A stretch of 64,000 bases of DNA from Robertkochia solimangrovi. Its GTDB lineage: Bacteria; Bacteroidota; Bacteroidia; Flavobacteriales; Flavobacteriaceae. This document shows, one piece after another, positions 30,267-37,740 of this stretch (positions within the stretch are counted from its first letter, which is position 1; each line of letters opens with the position of its first letter). A program made the position numbers and the translations under genes. The notes below the pieces were generated by a model. That model was not told where the DNA came from and searched no databases. It saw only the letters and a list, made by a program, of their open reading frames with translations. The stretch spans positions 434,001 to 498,000 of the forward strand of contig NZ_QKWN01000001.1 in assembly GCF_007279655.1 (NCBI RefSeq), given 5' to 3'.

Positions 30267-30308
30267 CAAAAATAAAAAATCATCATAATAAAAACCTATT
30301 ATGATGAT
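30267..30308 (-). promoter_or_regulatory. Terminator of the DUF2807 gene abutting the LysE promoter
   Basis: ATCATCATAATA (30279-30290) pairs perfectly with 30297-30308, forming a minus-strand hairpin after the DUF2807 gene. Its T-rich tail contains the -7 element TATTTTTG (30267-30274), 16 bp before the LysE ATG. Terminator and promoter are therefore fused in about 40 bp. Confidence 0.6.
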
Positions 30309-30333
30309 CTATAATTCCAATTAAAATAAAATT

Positions 30334-31008
30334 CTATTCTTTAATAATATTTCCCCCTATAAATTTGGTTTCATCCAATACCTTCGGATTTCCGAAAACC
30401 CGTATGGTTCCTCCGGCTTTTACTTTTGCTTCAGCATAATCCGTTGCAAATATCTCTGCATTACCGCCGGCATTTACAGAAACACTGGTTTGATCGGTTT
30501 GAAGATCTCTGCCTTTATATATCCCACCGGTATTTACTTCGATATCCTGAATCTTAGCTGACCCATTCAATTCAATCGTAGCACCGCTAACCGATCTTAC
30601 TTTTAAACGATCCGTTTTAATTTTAAGATCTACTTCTCCTCCTTCCTGGCCTCTAATATCCAGATCGACCTCTTCAATAACATCTGAGGACCCTATAAAT
30701 CCGTTTTCATTAACATCGATCAGATTTAAATGGCCTTTATAAAAAACCTGAACATAAGTTTTCTTACCTTCAAATATCTTGTTGATATCCATCCTGATTT
30801 TTAACTTATCGCCATTGTTCACAACAACAACCTTTTCCTTATCCTCACCGCTAATGATCACTTTGTACTCATCACTCTTAACAAGGTTTACAGATATCGC
30901 ATCAAATACCTTTATCTCATGAAATTCTCCTATAGGTTTGGTGATTTCATCTTGTGCCATCACAAAATGCCCTAAGAATATCACCAGCAAGTAAAATAAC
31001 TTCTTCAT
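30334..31008 (-). CDS. DUF2807 (putative head-GIN) exported protein
   Basis: 224 residues. A signal peptide ends near FVMAQ (about 19). FHEIKVFDAISVNLVKSDEYKVII is the usual DUF2807 opening, and the remainder is a right-handed beta-helix-like series of short strands with repeated VxxxGGxxEI turns. Common in Bacteroidota, periplasmic or surface, with no known function. It starts 56 bp downstream of the end of rnr on the same strand. Confidence 0.87.
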   Translation of the reverse strand: MKKLFYLLVIFLGHFVMAQDEITKPIGEFHEIKVFDAISVNLVKSDEYKVIISGEDKEKVVVVNNGDKLKIRMDINKIFEGKKTYVQVFYKGHLNLIDVNENGFIGSSDVIEEVDLDIRGQEGGEVDLKIKTDRLKVRSVSGATIELNGSAKIQDIEVNTGGIYKGRDLQTDQTSVSVNAGGNAEIFATDYAEAKVKAGGTIRVFGNPKVLDETKFIGGNIIKE

Positions 31009-31064
31009 CGAATTAATTTTTTATCAAAGGTACGGAATGCTTAAAAAAAGGAACTACCACATAC

Positions 31065-33257
31065 CTAATCTAAATCCTCTCTTTTTCCTAATAATTCAAA
31101 ATCAAGATGACGTTTAACAAGATCAGTATTCTTTACTTTAACAAATACCTCATCACCTAATTGATATTCATTTTTTGTCACCTCTCCCACTATTGCATAT
31201 AGAGATTCATCAAAAACGTAATAATCATCTTTTATATCACGGATCCTTACGAGTCCTTCACATTTATTTTCAACGATCTCCACAAAAATACCCCACTCTG
31301 TTACTCCGGATATTACACCCAGGAATGATTCATCGTTATGATCTTCCATAAAACGGATCTGCATATATTTAACAGAATCTCGTTCAGCATTTGCAGCAAG
31401 ACTTTCCATACTTGATGAGTGGGAACATTTCTCTTCGTAATCTTCTTGTTTCACCGCATCACCACCGTCTAAATAAAACTGTAATAATCTATGAACCATA
31501 ACATCCGGATATCTTCGAATTGGGGATGTAAAATGCGTATAATAATCAAAAGCGAGACCATAATGGCCAATATTTTCTGTTGAATATGCCGCTTTACTCA
31601 TACTCCTGATCGCGAGGGTATCGACAAGATTTTGTTCCTTCTTGCCATGAACATCTTCCAACAACTCATTCAAAGAAGAAGTGATGGTCTTTTTTGATTT
31701 AAGATTAATACTATATCCAAAACGTTTAATTACACCCTGTAGTTGCATTAACTTATCGAAATCAGGTTCATCATGAACACGGTAAACAAAAGTCTTCTTT
31801 CGTTTTCCAATATATTCAGCAACCTTACGGTTTGCTAACAGCATGAATTCCTCAATCAGTTTATTGGCATCCTTAGCTTCCTTAAAATATACACCGGTTG
31901 GATTGTTATCGGCATCCAATACAAATTTCACCTCGACTTTATCAAAGGAAATCGCACCAGCTCTCATTCGTTTACCACGCATTATCTTTGCAAGCTTATC
32001 CAAAGTTTGAATAGCACCGGCAATTTCAGGTTCTACCTTATATGATTTGCCAGTCAATGAAACTTCATCTGATATGGTATCCCCTTGTGATTCTATTATT
32101 TCCTGAGCTTCTTCATAAGCAAATCTTCGATCTGAATACGTAACAGTTCTTCCATACCACTGGTTCACCACCATTGCCTCCTTATTCATTTCAAAAACTG
32201 CAGAAAATGTATATTTTTCTTCATTAGGCCTTAAGGAACAGGCATTATTGGAAAGTACTTCGGGTAACATAGGTACAACTCTGTCTACCAAATAAACAGA
32301 AGTTGCCCTTTCATAGGCTTCATCATCCAGGACAGTTCCTGGTACCACATAATGAGAAACATCAGCTATATGAATACCGATTTCATAGTTTCCGTTATCC
32401 AGCGTTCTAAAGGATAAAGCATCATCGAAATCTTTAGCATCTTTAGGATCTATCGTAAACGTAGTGATACCCCGCATATCTCTCCTTTTTTCGATCTCTT
32501 CCTGATGGATCCCGGTATCTAATTGATTCGCATATCTTTCTACCTCCGGAGGAAATTCATAAGGCAACCCATACTCAGCCAGAATCGCATGCATTTCAGT
32601 TTGCATATCGCCAGGTTTCCCTAATACATCGAGCACCTTACCATAAGGTGAATCGGCATGTTCAGGCCAATCGATGATTTCAACAATCACCTTATCCCCA
32701 TCTTCTGCCTTACCCATTTTATTCTTAGCAACGAAAATATCCGTATACATTCGCATATCGGTAGGAAGTACAAACGCAAAATTCTTTTGCATTTTAATAA
32801 TACCTACAAATTCGGTTTTCTTTCTTTCGAGTATCTTAACGATCTCACCCTCCAGTTTCTTCCCTTTCCTTCTGCGTGGAAAAACATAAACCTGTACCTG
32901 ATCACCATGCAGTGCCTTATTTAATAGGTTATTTGGCACAAATACATCATCATCCAAATCTTCACGTATAACATAAGCATTATTCCTACCTGTCATATCG
33001 ACGATGCCTTCGTAATAATTTTGATTAACTATAGCTTTATATTTTCCACGTTCTACCTCTACTATCCTTTTCTTTTCTTTTAATTGAACGAGCCGTTTTA
33101 TCAATAGATTCCTTCCACTCGTATCTGAAATTCCTAATCGCTGAGCAATTTGTTTGTAATTAAACAATTGTTCAGGATTGGTTTCCAATACCGTGAAAAT
33201 TCCTTTAGTCAGTTCATTTTTCTTTTGTTTTACAGCTCTTTTTCTTCTTTTCGACAT
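31065..33257 (-). CDS. rnr: Ribonuclease R
   Basis: 730 residues, normal length. Processive 3'-5' exoribonuclease for structured RNA and RNA quality control. Domains in order: N-terminal winged helix (about 1-80), cold-shock domains (about 85-240), catalytic RNB domain (about 255-600, with DPKDAKDFDDALSF near 270-283 holding the metal-binding aspartates) and an S1 domain (about 645-725). The ATG at 33257 is preceded by an AT-rich divergent gap with the small-gene promoter on the other strand. It is the last gene transcribed away from the candidate origin on the left. Confidence 0.97.
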   Translation of the reverse strand: MSKRRKRAVKQKKNELTKGIFTVLETNPEQLFNYKQIAQRLGISDTSGRNLLIKRLVQLKEKKRIVEVERGKYKAIVNQNYYEGIVDMTGRNNAYVIREDLDDDVFVPNNLLNKALHGDQVQVYVFPRRRKGKKLEGEIVKILERKKTEFVGIIKMQKNFAFVLPTDMRMYTDIFVAKNKMGKAEDGDKVIVEIIDWPEHADSPYGKVLDVLGKPGDMQTEMHAILAEYGLPYEFPPEVERYANQLDTGIHQEEIEKRRDMRGITTFTIDPKDAKDFDDALSFRTLDNGNYEIGIHIADVSHYVVPGTVLDDEAYERATSVYLVDRVVPMLPEVLSNNACSLRPNEEKYTFSAVFEMNKEAMVVNQWYGRTVTYSDRRFAYEEAQEIIESQGDTISDEVSLTGKSYKVEPEIAGAIQTLDKLAKIMRGKRMRAGAISFDKVEVKFVLDADNNPTGVYFKEAKDANKLIEEFMLLANRKVAEYIGKRKKTFVYRVHDEPDFDKLMQLQGVIKRFGYSINLKSKKTITSSLNELLEDVHGKKEQNLVDTLAIRSMSKAAYSTENIGHYGLAFDYYTHFTSPIRRYPDVMVHRLLQFYLDGGDAVKQEDYEEKCSHSSSMESLAANAERDSVKYMQIRFMEDHNDESFLGVISGVTEWGIFVEIVENKCEGLVRIRDIKDDYYVFDESLYAIVGEVTKNEYQLGDEVFVKVKNTDLVKRHLDFELLGKREDLD

Positions 33258-33350
33258 AAATTTTTATTTCACTTGAAATGTACGAATTAATACTATAGCG
33301 GAATAAATTATTACAATAGTTAAAATAATATTAAAATAAATGTAACGTTT

Positions 33351-33358
33351 TATATTTG
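33351..33358 (+). promoter_or_regulatory. TAnnTTTG promoter element for the 56-aa gene
   Basis: TATATTTG, a perfect -7 match, 35 bp before the ATG at 33394. Confidence 0.6.
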
Positions 33359-33393
33359 CCTTCGTCTATTTAGAGTATAACAGACAATCAACA

Positions 33394-33564
33394 ATGAAGA
33401 GGTTCTACCGCATCCTTATTTTCTTTCTCGCAGTCTTCCTGTTAGGATTCGGCTTCTTTGCAGGCTACATCAATTATAGTCTTAACAAGAAAGAGAAACA
33501 AAAGACAGAGGCTATAAAAAAAGACTCCAAAAAGCCTAAGTTAAACAGCGACAGTATTTTATAA
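33394..33564 (+). CDS. Small single-pass membrane protein (56 aa)
   Basis: ATG at 33394, TAA at 33562-33564. The translation begins MKRFYRILIFFLAVFLLGFG, a clear transmembrane helix (about 6-26), then a lysine/serine-rich hydrophilic tail ending NSDSIL. A perfect promoter element upstream and a coding-like helix-plus-tail layout support a real gene. No family recognised. It lies between rnr and the DUF2007 gene, just left of the candidate origin. Confidence 0.6.
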   Translation: MKRFYRILIFFLAVFLLGFGFFAGYINYSLNKKEKQKTEAIKKDSKKPKLNSDSIL

Positions 33565-33586
33565 TCATTTCGAACATTTTTTTAAT

Positions 33587-33594
33587 TATTTTTG
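33587..33594 (+). promoter_or_regulatory. TAnnTTTG promoter element deciding the DUF2007 start
   Basis: TATTTTTG, perfect -7 match. It overlaps the upstream in-frame TTG (33592), so translation must begin downstream, at ATG 33619. Confidence 0.55.
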
Positions 33595-33618
33595 GCTATA
33601 ACCGATACAGGTTCTGAT

Positions 33619-33861
33619 ATGAAGCACTTTGTAACTATAGCTACATTTACCTACCCACATGAATACCTTGTTCTTAAACTTATTCTGGATGAGGAACATA
33701 TCCCTTATTTTTTTCTGAATGAGACTATGGTTGCGATCTCTCCTTTTTATTCCAATGCCCTGGGCGGAATTAAGCTTCGCGTACACAAAGATTACGCAGC
33801 CTACGTTACTGAACTCATCAACGAACTCAATACTCCTGATTCTCCCTTACACATAGTCTGA
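33619..33861 (+). CDS. DUF2007-family small protein
   Basis: 80 residues from ATG 33619 (MKHFVTIATFTYPHEY). The pattern TFTYPHEYLVLKLILDEEHIPYFFLNE is the DUF2007 signature (putative signal-transducing domain; two short repeats of a ferredoxin-like half). Role unknown. The in-frame TTG nine codons upstream lies inside a promoter element and is rejected as the start. Last gene before the 548-bp gap. Confidence 0.75.
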   Translation: MKHFVTIATFTYPHEYLVLKLILDEEHIPYFFLNETMVAISPFYSNALGGIKLRVHKDYAAYVTELINELNTPDSPLHIV

Positions 33862-34409
33862 TTACACGAAACGTTTTCAACAATATTAATATATATATCT
33901 TTTTCTCTTTTTTTAAAATTAAAATATTGATTGTTATTATAGCTTGTTAATAACGGGTATAACTTTCTGAGGAAAAATTTGGAGATATGATTTATCGTTG
34001 ATTATTCAACGGTAATTAACAACCAATTGAAATATTAATTGCTTGAAAATTAAGTTGATTTAAGATTTGGTTAACATTTATCAACAGTTGTCAACAAAAT
34101 TTTTAAGGGTGAATATTTTAATAAATTTAGACTGTTAACAGTGTTGAATTCCATACATGACCGGTTGATGAAATGTAAATTCTTTATCAGATTTTCCTCT
34201 TGTATAATTCAATTATTTTTACAAATCCAGAGTTCAATTGAGATTTCCAAAATTAAATAATAGAATTAGTTCTAATATTATTAACAATTTGATGTATTTA
34301 TTAATTTATTGATAATTAAGTATTTATAAATTACAATTAACATTTATGTTTATAATCATAACAACCCGTGTTTTAGTACCTTTGTATCCTGTTTAAAAGT
34401 ATAATTCAT
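33862..34409. other. Candidate chromosomal replication origin (oriC)
   Basis: 548 bp with no ORF, strongly AT-rich. DnaA-box-like words cluster here: TTTTCAACA (33874-33882), TTATTAACA (reverse, 33945-33953), TTATCAACA (34078-34086), TTGTCAACA (34088-34096), TTATTAACA (34278-34286), plus AATTCAACA (reverse, 34142-34150) and an inverted pair CGTTGA/TCAACG (33996-34011). An especially AT-rich tract (33881-33930) could be the unwinding element. These words differ by one or more bases from the E. coli consensus TTATCCACA. Hand counts of plus-strand G and C in genes either side show the skew becoming G-rich to the right (see findings). Two parS-like sites lie 8-10 kb left. dnaA is not adjacent, which is common in Bacteroidota. 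Confidence 0.65.
34377..34384 (+). promoter_or_regulatory. TAnnTTTG promoter element for rpiB
   Basis: TACCTTTG, a perfect -7 match, 25 bp before the rpiB ATG, at the right edge of the gene-free gap. Confidence 0.65.
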
Positions 34410-34844
34410 ATGAAAATTGCAATTGGAAATGATCACGCTGGAACGGAATATAAGTTTGCTGTTGAAGCGTATTTAAAAAGTAAGGGTATCGAAGTGGTAA
34501 ATTATGGTACCGATGAGACCAGCAGTGTTGATTATCCAGATTTTGTGCATCCGGTTGCCGACGATGTAGCCAATAACCGTGTTGATTACGGAATTCTGAT
34601 CTGTGGAAGTGGAAATGGTGTTGCTATGACGGCAAATAAACACCAGGGAGTTCGGGCAGGATTATGCTGGACTAAAGAGATCGTTGAACTTACGCGTTCT
34701 CATAACAATGCAAATATATTATGCCTTCCGGCAAGATTTACTGCTAAGGAACAAGCGCTGGAAATGGTTCAAACTTTTCTCGATACCGAATTTGAAGGAG
34801 GCAGACATCAAAACAGGATTAATAAAATTCCTTTAGGCTGCTAG
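34410..34844 (+). CDS. rpiB: Ribose-5-phosphate isomerase B
   Basis: 144 residues, normal length. Interconverts ribose-5-phosphate and ribulose-5-phosphate in the pentose phosphate pathway (LacA/RpiB family). GNDHAG near 6-11 and the catalytic cysteine at 65 in LICGSGNGVAMTANK are present, as is the HNNANILCLPAR segment near 99-110. First gene right of the candidate origin; the CDF transporter gene begins 1 bp after its stop, so they form an operon. Confidence 0.96.
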   Translation: MKIAIGNDHAGTEYKFAVEAYLKSKGIEVVNYGTDETSSVDYPDFVHPVADDVANNRVDYGILICGSGNGVAMTANKHQGVRAGLCWTKEIVELTRSHNNANILCLPARFTAKEQALEMVQTFLDTEFEGGRHQNRINKIPLGC

Positions 34845-34845
34845 T

Positions 34846-35766
34846 ATGGCACATCTGCATGAACATGGACATAACCATCATGAACATGCTCCCTTAAAAG
34901 GTAAGAATCTGTTGATTTCAATTCTTCTGAATGTACTGATCACCTTATCTCAGGTAATCGGCGGGATCATTTCAGGTAGTCTTGCGCTTTTATCTGATGC
35001 ACTGCATAATTTTACCGATGTTGTTTCTTTGGTTATCAGCTATTTTGCTAATATTTTATCCAGAAAAAAAGCATCGACGAACAAAACGTTCGGTTATAAA
35101 AGAGCAGAGATTATCGCCGCATTCGTCAATGCAGTTACACTGATTATTATCGCGATAATATTAATGATTGAAGCTTATAAACGATTTGTCACTCCTGAAC
35201 CGATCGCTTCAGACCTCGTGATAATATTGTCTGTTTTGGGCATCGCTGCAAATGGATTCAGTGTATTTCTTTTAAAGAATGATGCAGAACGCAATATCAA
35301 TATGCGTTCTGCATATCTTCATCTTCTGACAGATATGCTGGCCAGTATTGCCGTTCTTGTAGGAGGTATTCTTATGAAAATGTTTGAGATCTATTGGGTT
35401 GATAGTGTTTTAACCTTTATGATCGGACTTTACCTTATATGGGTAGGTTATGACTTGTTAAGAAGTTCTTTGAGAATGCTCATGCTTTTTACTCCTGATA
35501 CCATTGATGTTAAAGAACTTGTACGTAAGGTTCATGCTGTTCCCGGGGTCAATAAATTACATCATATCCATGTCTGGAGTCTCAATGATGATGAAGTTCA
35601 TCTGGAAGCGCATCTCGATTTTAAAGAAGATATACGAATATCAGAATTCAATGGTGTACAACAACAAATCGAAGATTTGCTTCGAAATGAATTTGGAATC
35701 AATCATGTGAATCTGCAGCCGGAATTTAAAAAGAATGATTCTAAAGATTATATAGTACAGGATTAA
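34846..35766 (+). CDS. CDF-family divalent metal cation exporter
   Basis: 306 residues. A histidine-rich N-terminus (MAHLHEHGHNHHEHAP) is followed by six transmembrane segments, with the HxxxD metal sites LSDALHNFTDVVSL and HLLTDMLAS in the second and fifth, and a C-terminal cytoplasmic domain (about 215-295). Known family role: proton-coupled export of Zn2+ and related metals (CzcD/ZitB type). Operonic with rpiB upstream and the acetyltransferase 5 bp downstream. The metal specificity is inferred. Confidence 0.93.
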   Translation: MAHLHEHGHNHHEHAPLKGKNLLISILLNVLITLSQVIGGIISGSLALLSDALHNFTDVVSLVISYFANILSRKKASTNKTFGYKRAEIIAAFVNAVTLIIIAIILMIEAYKRFVTPEPIASDLVIILSVLGIAANGFSVFLLKNDAERNINMRSAYLHLLTDMLASIAVLVGGILMKMFEIYWVDSVLTFMIGLYLIWVGYDLLRSSLRMLMLFTPDTIDVKELVRKVHAVPGVNKLHHIHVWSLNDDEVHLEAHLDFKEDIRISEFNGVQQQIEDLLRNEFGINHVNLQPEFKKNDSKDYIVQD

Positions 35767-35771
35767 TCATT

Positions 35772-36212
35772 ATGGAAATAGTTATAAAAACATTTGCTGA
35801 ACTTTCACTGGAAGAACTCTATGGACTATTGAGATTGCGAAGTGAGGTGTTCGTGGTGGAACAGGATTGTGTTTATCAGGATGTGGACAATAAAGACCAA
35901 AAGGCTTTACATGTTATAGGAAAAATAGATAATAAGATTGTTGCTTATACACGATTGTTTAAACCCGGCTATTATTTTGAGAGATCCAGTATAGGAAGGG
36001 TTGTAGTTTCTTCTGATTACCGTGGAATGAATTTAGGACATAAAATACTAACAGCCTCGATCGAGGCTGTGAATTCATTTTTTAAGGTTAAAGACATTGA
36101 AATATCCGCTCAGACTTATTTAATGAAATTCTATTCCGAACATTCTTTTGAAACGATCGGAGAAGAATATCTGGAAGATGGAATACCTCACATAAGAATG
36201 ATCAGGCATTGA
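35772..36212 (+). CDS. ElaA-type GNAT N-acetyltransferase
   Basis: 146 residues. The N-terminal LYGLLRLRSEVFVVEQDCVYQDVDNKD is characteristic of ElaA proteins, and IGRVVVSSDYRGMNLGHKIL (about 76-95) is the GNAT acetyl-CoA loop. Substrate unknown. It is the third gene of the rpiB operon and its last 11 bp overlap the 3' end of a convergent gene. Confidence 0.9.
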   Translation: MEIVIKTFAELSLEELYGLLRLRSEVFVVEQDCVYQDVDNKDQKALHVIGKIDNKIVAYTRLFKPGYYFERSSIGRVVVSSDYRGMNLGHKILTASIEAVNSFFKVKDIEISAQTYLMKFYSEHSFETIGEEYLEDGIPHIRMIRH

Positions 36213-36588
36213 GCTTGATCATATTTTTATCCAGATTTAGATCATCCAGCATGGTATTGGTAAACTTATAATGACCTTTGGTCGTTATAATCTTGAACCG
36301 ATAAGATTTTCGTTTACTCAAGGTGTCAAGAAACATCCATTTTGATTTGAGTAGATTGGGCTTTTCAGACTTAACGCTAAGTTCAAAAAAATGCTTAATT
36401 CCCATTTTTTCAGCGACGATATCCGGTGTAATACTGATATCACTGCCAACTTTTACAAATGATTTCGGACTTTCAAATCCGTCGAGGTCTGCTTTGATGT
36501 TTTTAAATCCTCTGTTCTCCAGATAATTCACAGATTGTGATAAAAACTCTTTATAATTTTCTCTGTCTAGTGCTATCATAACCCTCAT
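36202..36588 (-). CDS. Conserved-looking 128-aa protein, possible PD-(D/E)XK-like fold
   Basis: 128 residues. The middle reads GSDISITPDIVAEKMGIKHFFELSVKSEK: a P-D, then 13 residues later a hydrophobic strand with E and, four on, K. This resembles a PD-(D/E)XK nuclease-like core, but the E-x-x-x-K spacing is not the classic one, so catalysis is doubtful. KADLDGFESPKSF and FKIITTKGHYKF flank it. No signal peptide. Convergent with the ElaA gene (11-bp overlap). I believe similar proteins occur in other flavobacteria, from memory only. Function unknown. Confidence 0.6.
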   Translation of the reverse strand: MRVMIALDRENYKEFLSQSVNYLENRGFKNIKADLDGFESPKSFVKVGSDISITPDIVAEKMGIKHFFELSVKSEKPNLLKSKWMFLDTLSKRKSYRFKIITTKGHYKFTNTMLDDLNLDKNMIKLNA

Positions 36589-36736
36589 TATACATTTTTT
36601 TACGTAAATTTCAAAGTATCAATACGTTAAATACTGTTAATACGTTATTATTCAGAGAAGTTAAAATATTCAAAATCGTGCATATTATCTCTGATTTATA
36701 ATTACTATTGCACGTTAATTCAATTTGAGTTCAAAT

Positions 36737-37726
36737 ATGGTTTGTATTTTCAAACGATTGATGCTGATGTGGTTACTGGGAATTGGACTTTCCGTAAATG
36801 CACAGAATTATACTGATAATTCTGCCGGTCTTACTGCATTTACACCGATACCTCATGTACTTAATGTACTTAAAGAAAATGAAGGGGATATTAAGAATAC
36901 CGGTCTACCCATTGGTCATGATAAAACCATAAAACCTCTTAAGGCACTATATGATCCATACCTTCAAAAAATGTTAATCGATGAAATCGATAACAAACCC
37001 TATTGGAAAAAACTGATCGAGTCAAAGAAAATGGCGATCGGTGTTGTGGATCTTACCGATGTTGATAATCCGAGGTTTGCCAAGATCAATGGTGACGAAA
37101 TGATGTATGCAGCCAGTTTACCGAAAATTGCTGTGTTGCTTGCCGCCGAAGATGCTTTAGATCATGGCGAGTTGGAAGATACACCCGAACTTCGAAAGGA
37201 TATGCGGCTTATGATCTCTAAATCTAATAATCAGGCAACCACCAGAGTCATTGATCGAATAGGTTTTGAAAAGATCGAGTCTGTTATGACTGATAGCAGA
37301 TATCAGTTCTATGATAAAAAGAACGGTGGAGGATTATGGGTTGGTAAACGATATGCAGCCGGTGGAAATACGAATCGGGAGCCTCTTAAGAATCTGAGTC
37401 ATGCAGCAACCGTTAATCAGGTATGCAGGTTTTATTACCTGATGTTGAATGGTAAACTTGTATCAGAGGAAAGATCAAAAGAAATGCTGGAATATATGAA
37501 GGATCCGGAATTGCATCACAAATTTGTTAGTACACTTAACAGAATCGCTCCAAATGCTATATTATACAGAAAATCAGGAAGCTGGCAAAAGTGGCATGCA
37601 GATTCTGTTTTGGTATGGGGTAAAAAACGTAAATATATTTTAGTAGCTTTGATAGAGGATGGTAATGGCGAACAGATCATTAGGGATCTTGTTGTCCCGG
37701 TGGAGCGCGCCATCAACAGGAAATAA
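36737..37726 (+). CDS. Exported class-A beta-lactamase-like serine hydrolase (1)
   Basis: 329 residues from ATG 36737 (an in-frame TTG four codons upstream is less likely). A signal peptide ends near SVNAQ. The three class A motifs are present: SxxK as SLPK (about 127-130), SxN as SNN (about 162-164) and KTG-type KSG (about 278-280). No clear omega-loop ExxLN is visible, so it may be a peptidoglycan or small-molecule hydrolase and not a resistance enzyme. It is 14 bp upstream of the carrier/HEAT gene and probably co-transcribed. A second hydrolase of the same type faces it across the carrier gene at 40600-41877. Confidence 0.85.
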   Translation: MVCIFKRLMLMWLLGIGLSVNAQNYTDNSAGLTAFTPIPHVLNVLKENEGDIKNTGLPIGHDKTIKPLKALYDPYLQKMLIDEIDNKPYWKKLIESKKMAIGVVDLTDVDNPRFAKINGDEMMYAASLPKIAVLLAAEDALDHGELEDTPELRKDMRLMISKSNNQATTRVIDRIGFEKIESVMTDSRYQFYDKKNGGGLWVGKRYAAGGNTNREPLKNLSHAATVNQVCRFYYLMLNGKLVSEERSKEMLEYMKDPELHHKFVSTLNRIAPNAILYRKSGSWQKWHADSVLVWGKKRKYILVALIEDGNGEQIIRDLVVPVERAINRK

Positions 37727-37740
37727 CTATTTAACTATCG

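Noticed and set aside
36621-36647. Direct repeat AATACGTTA twice, 18 bp apart, upstream of serine hydrolase 1
   Set aside because: Could be a regulator site, but the DNA is AT-rich and two short copies are not convincing.
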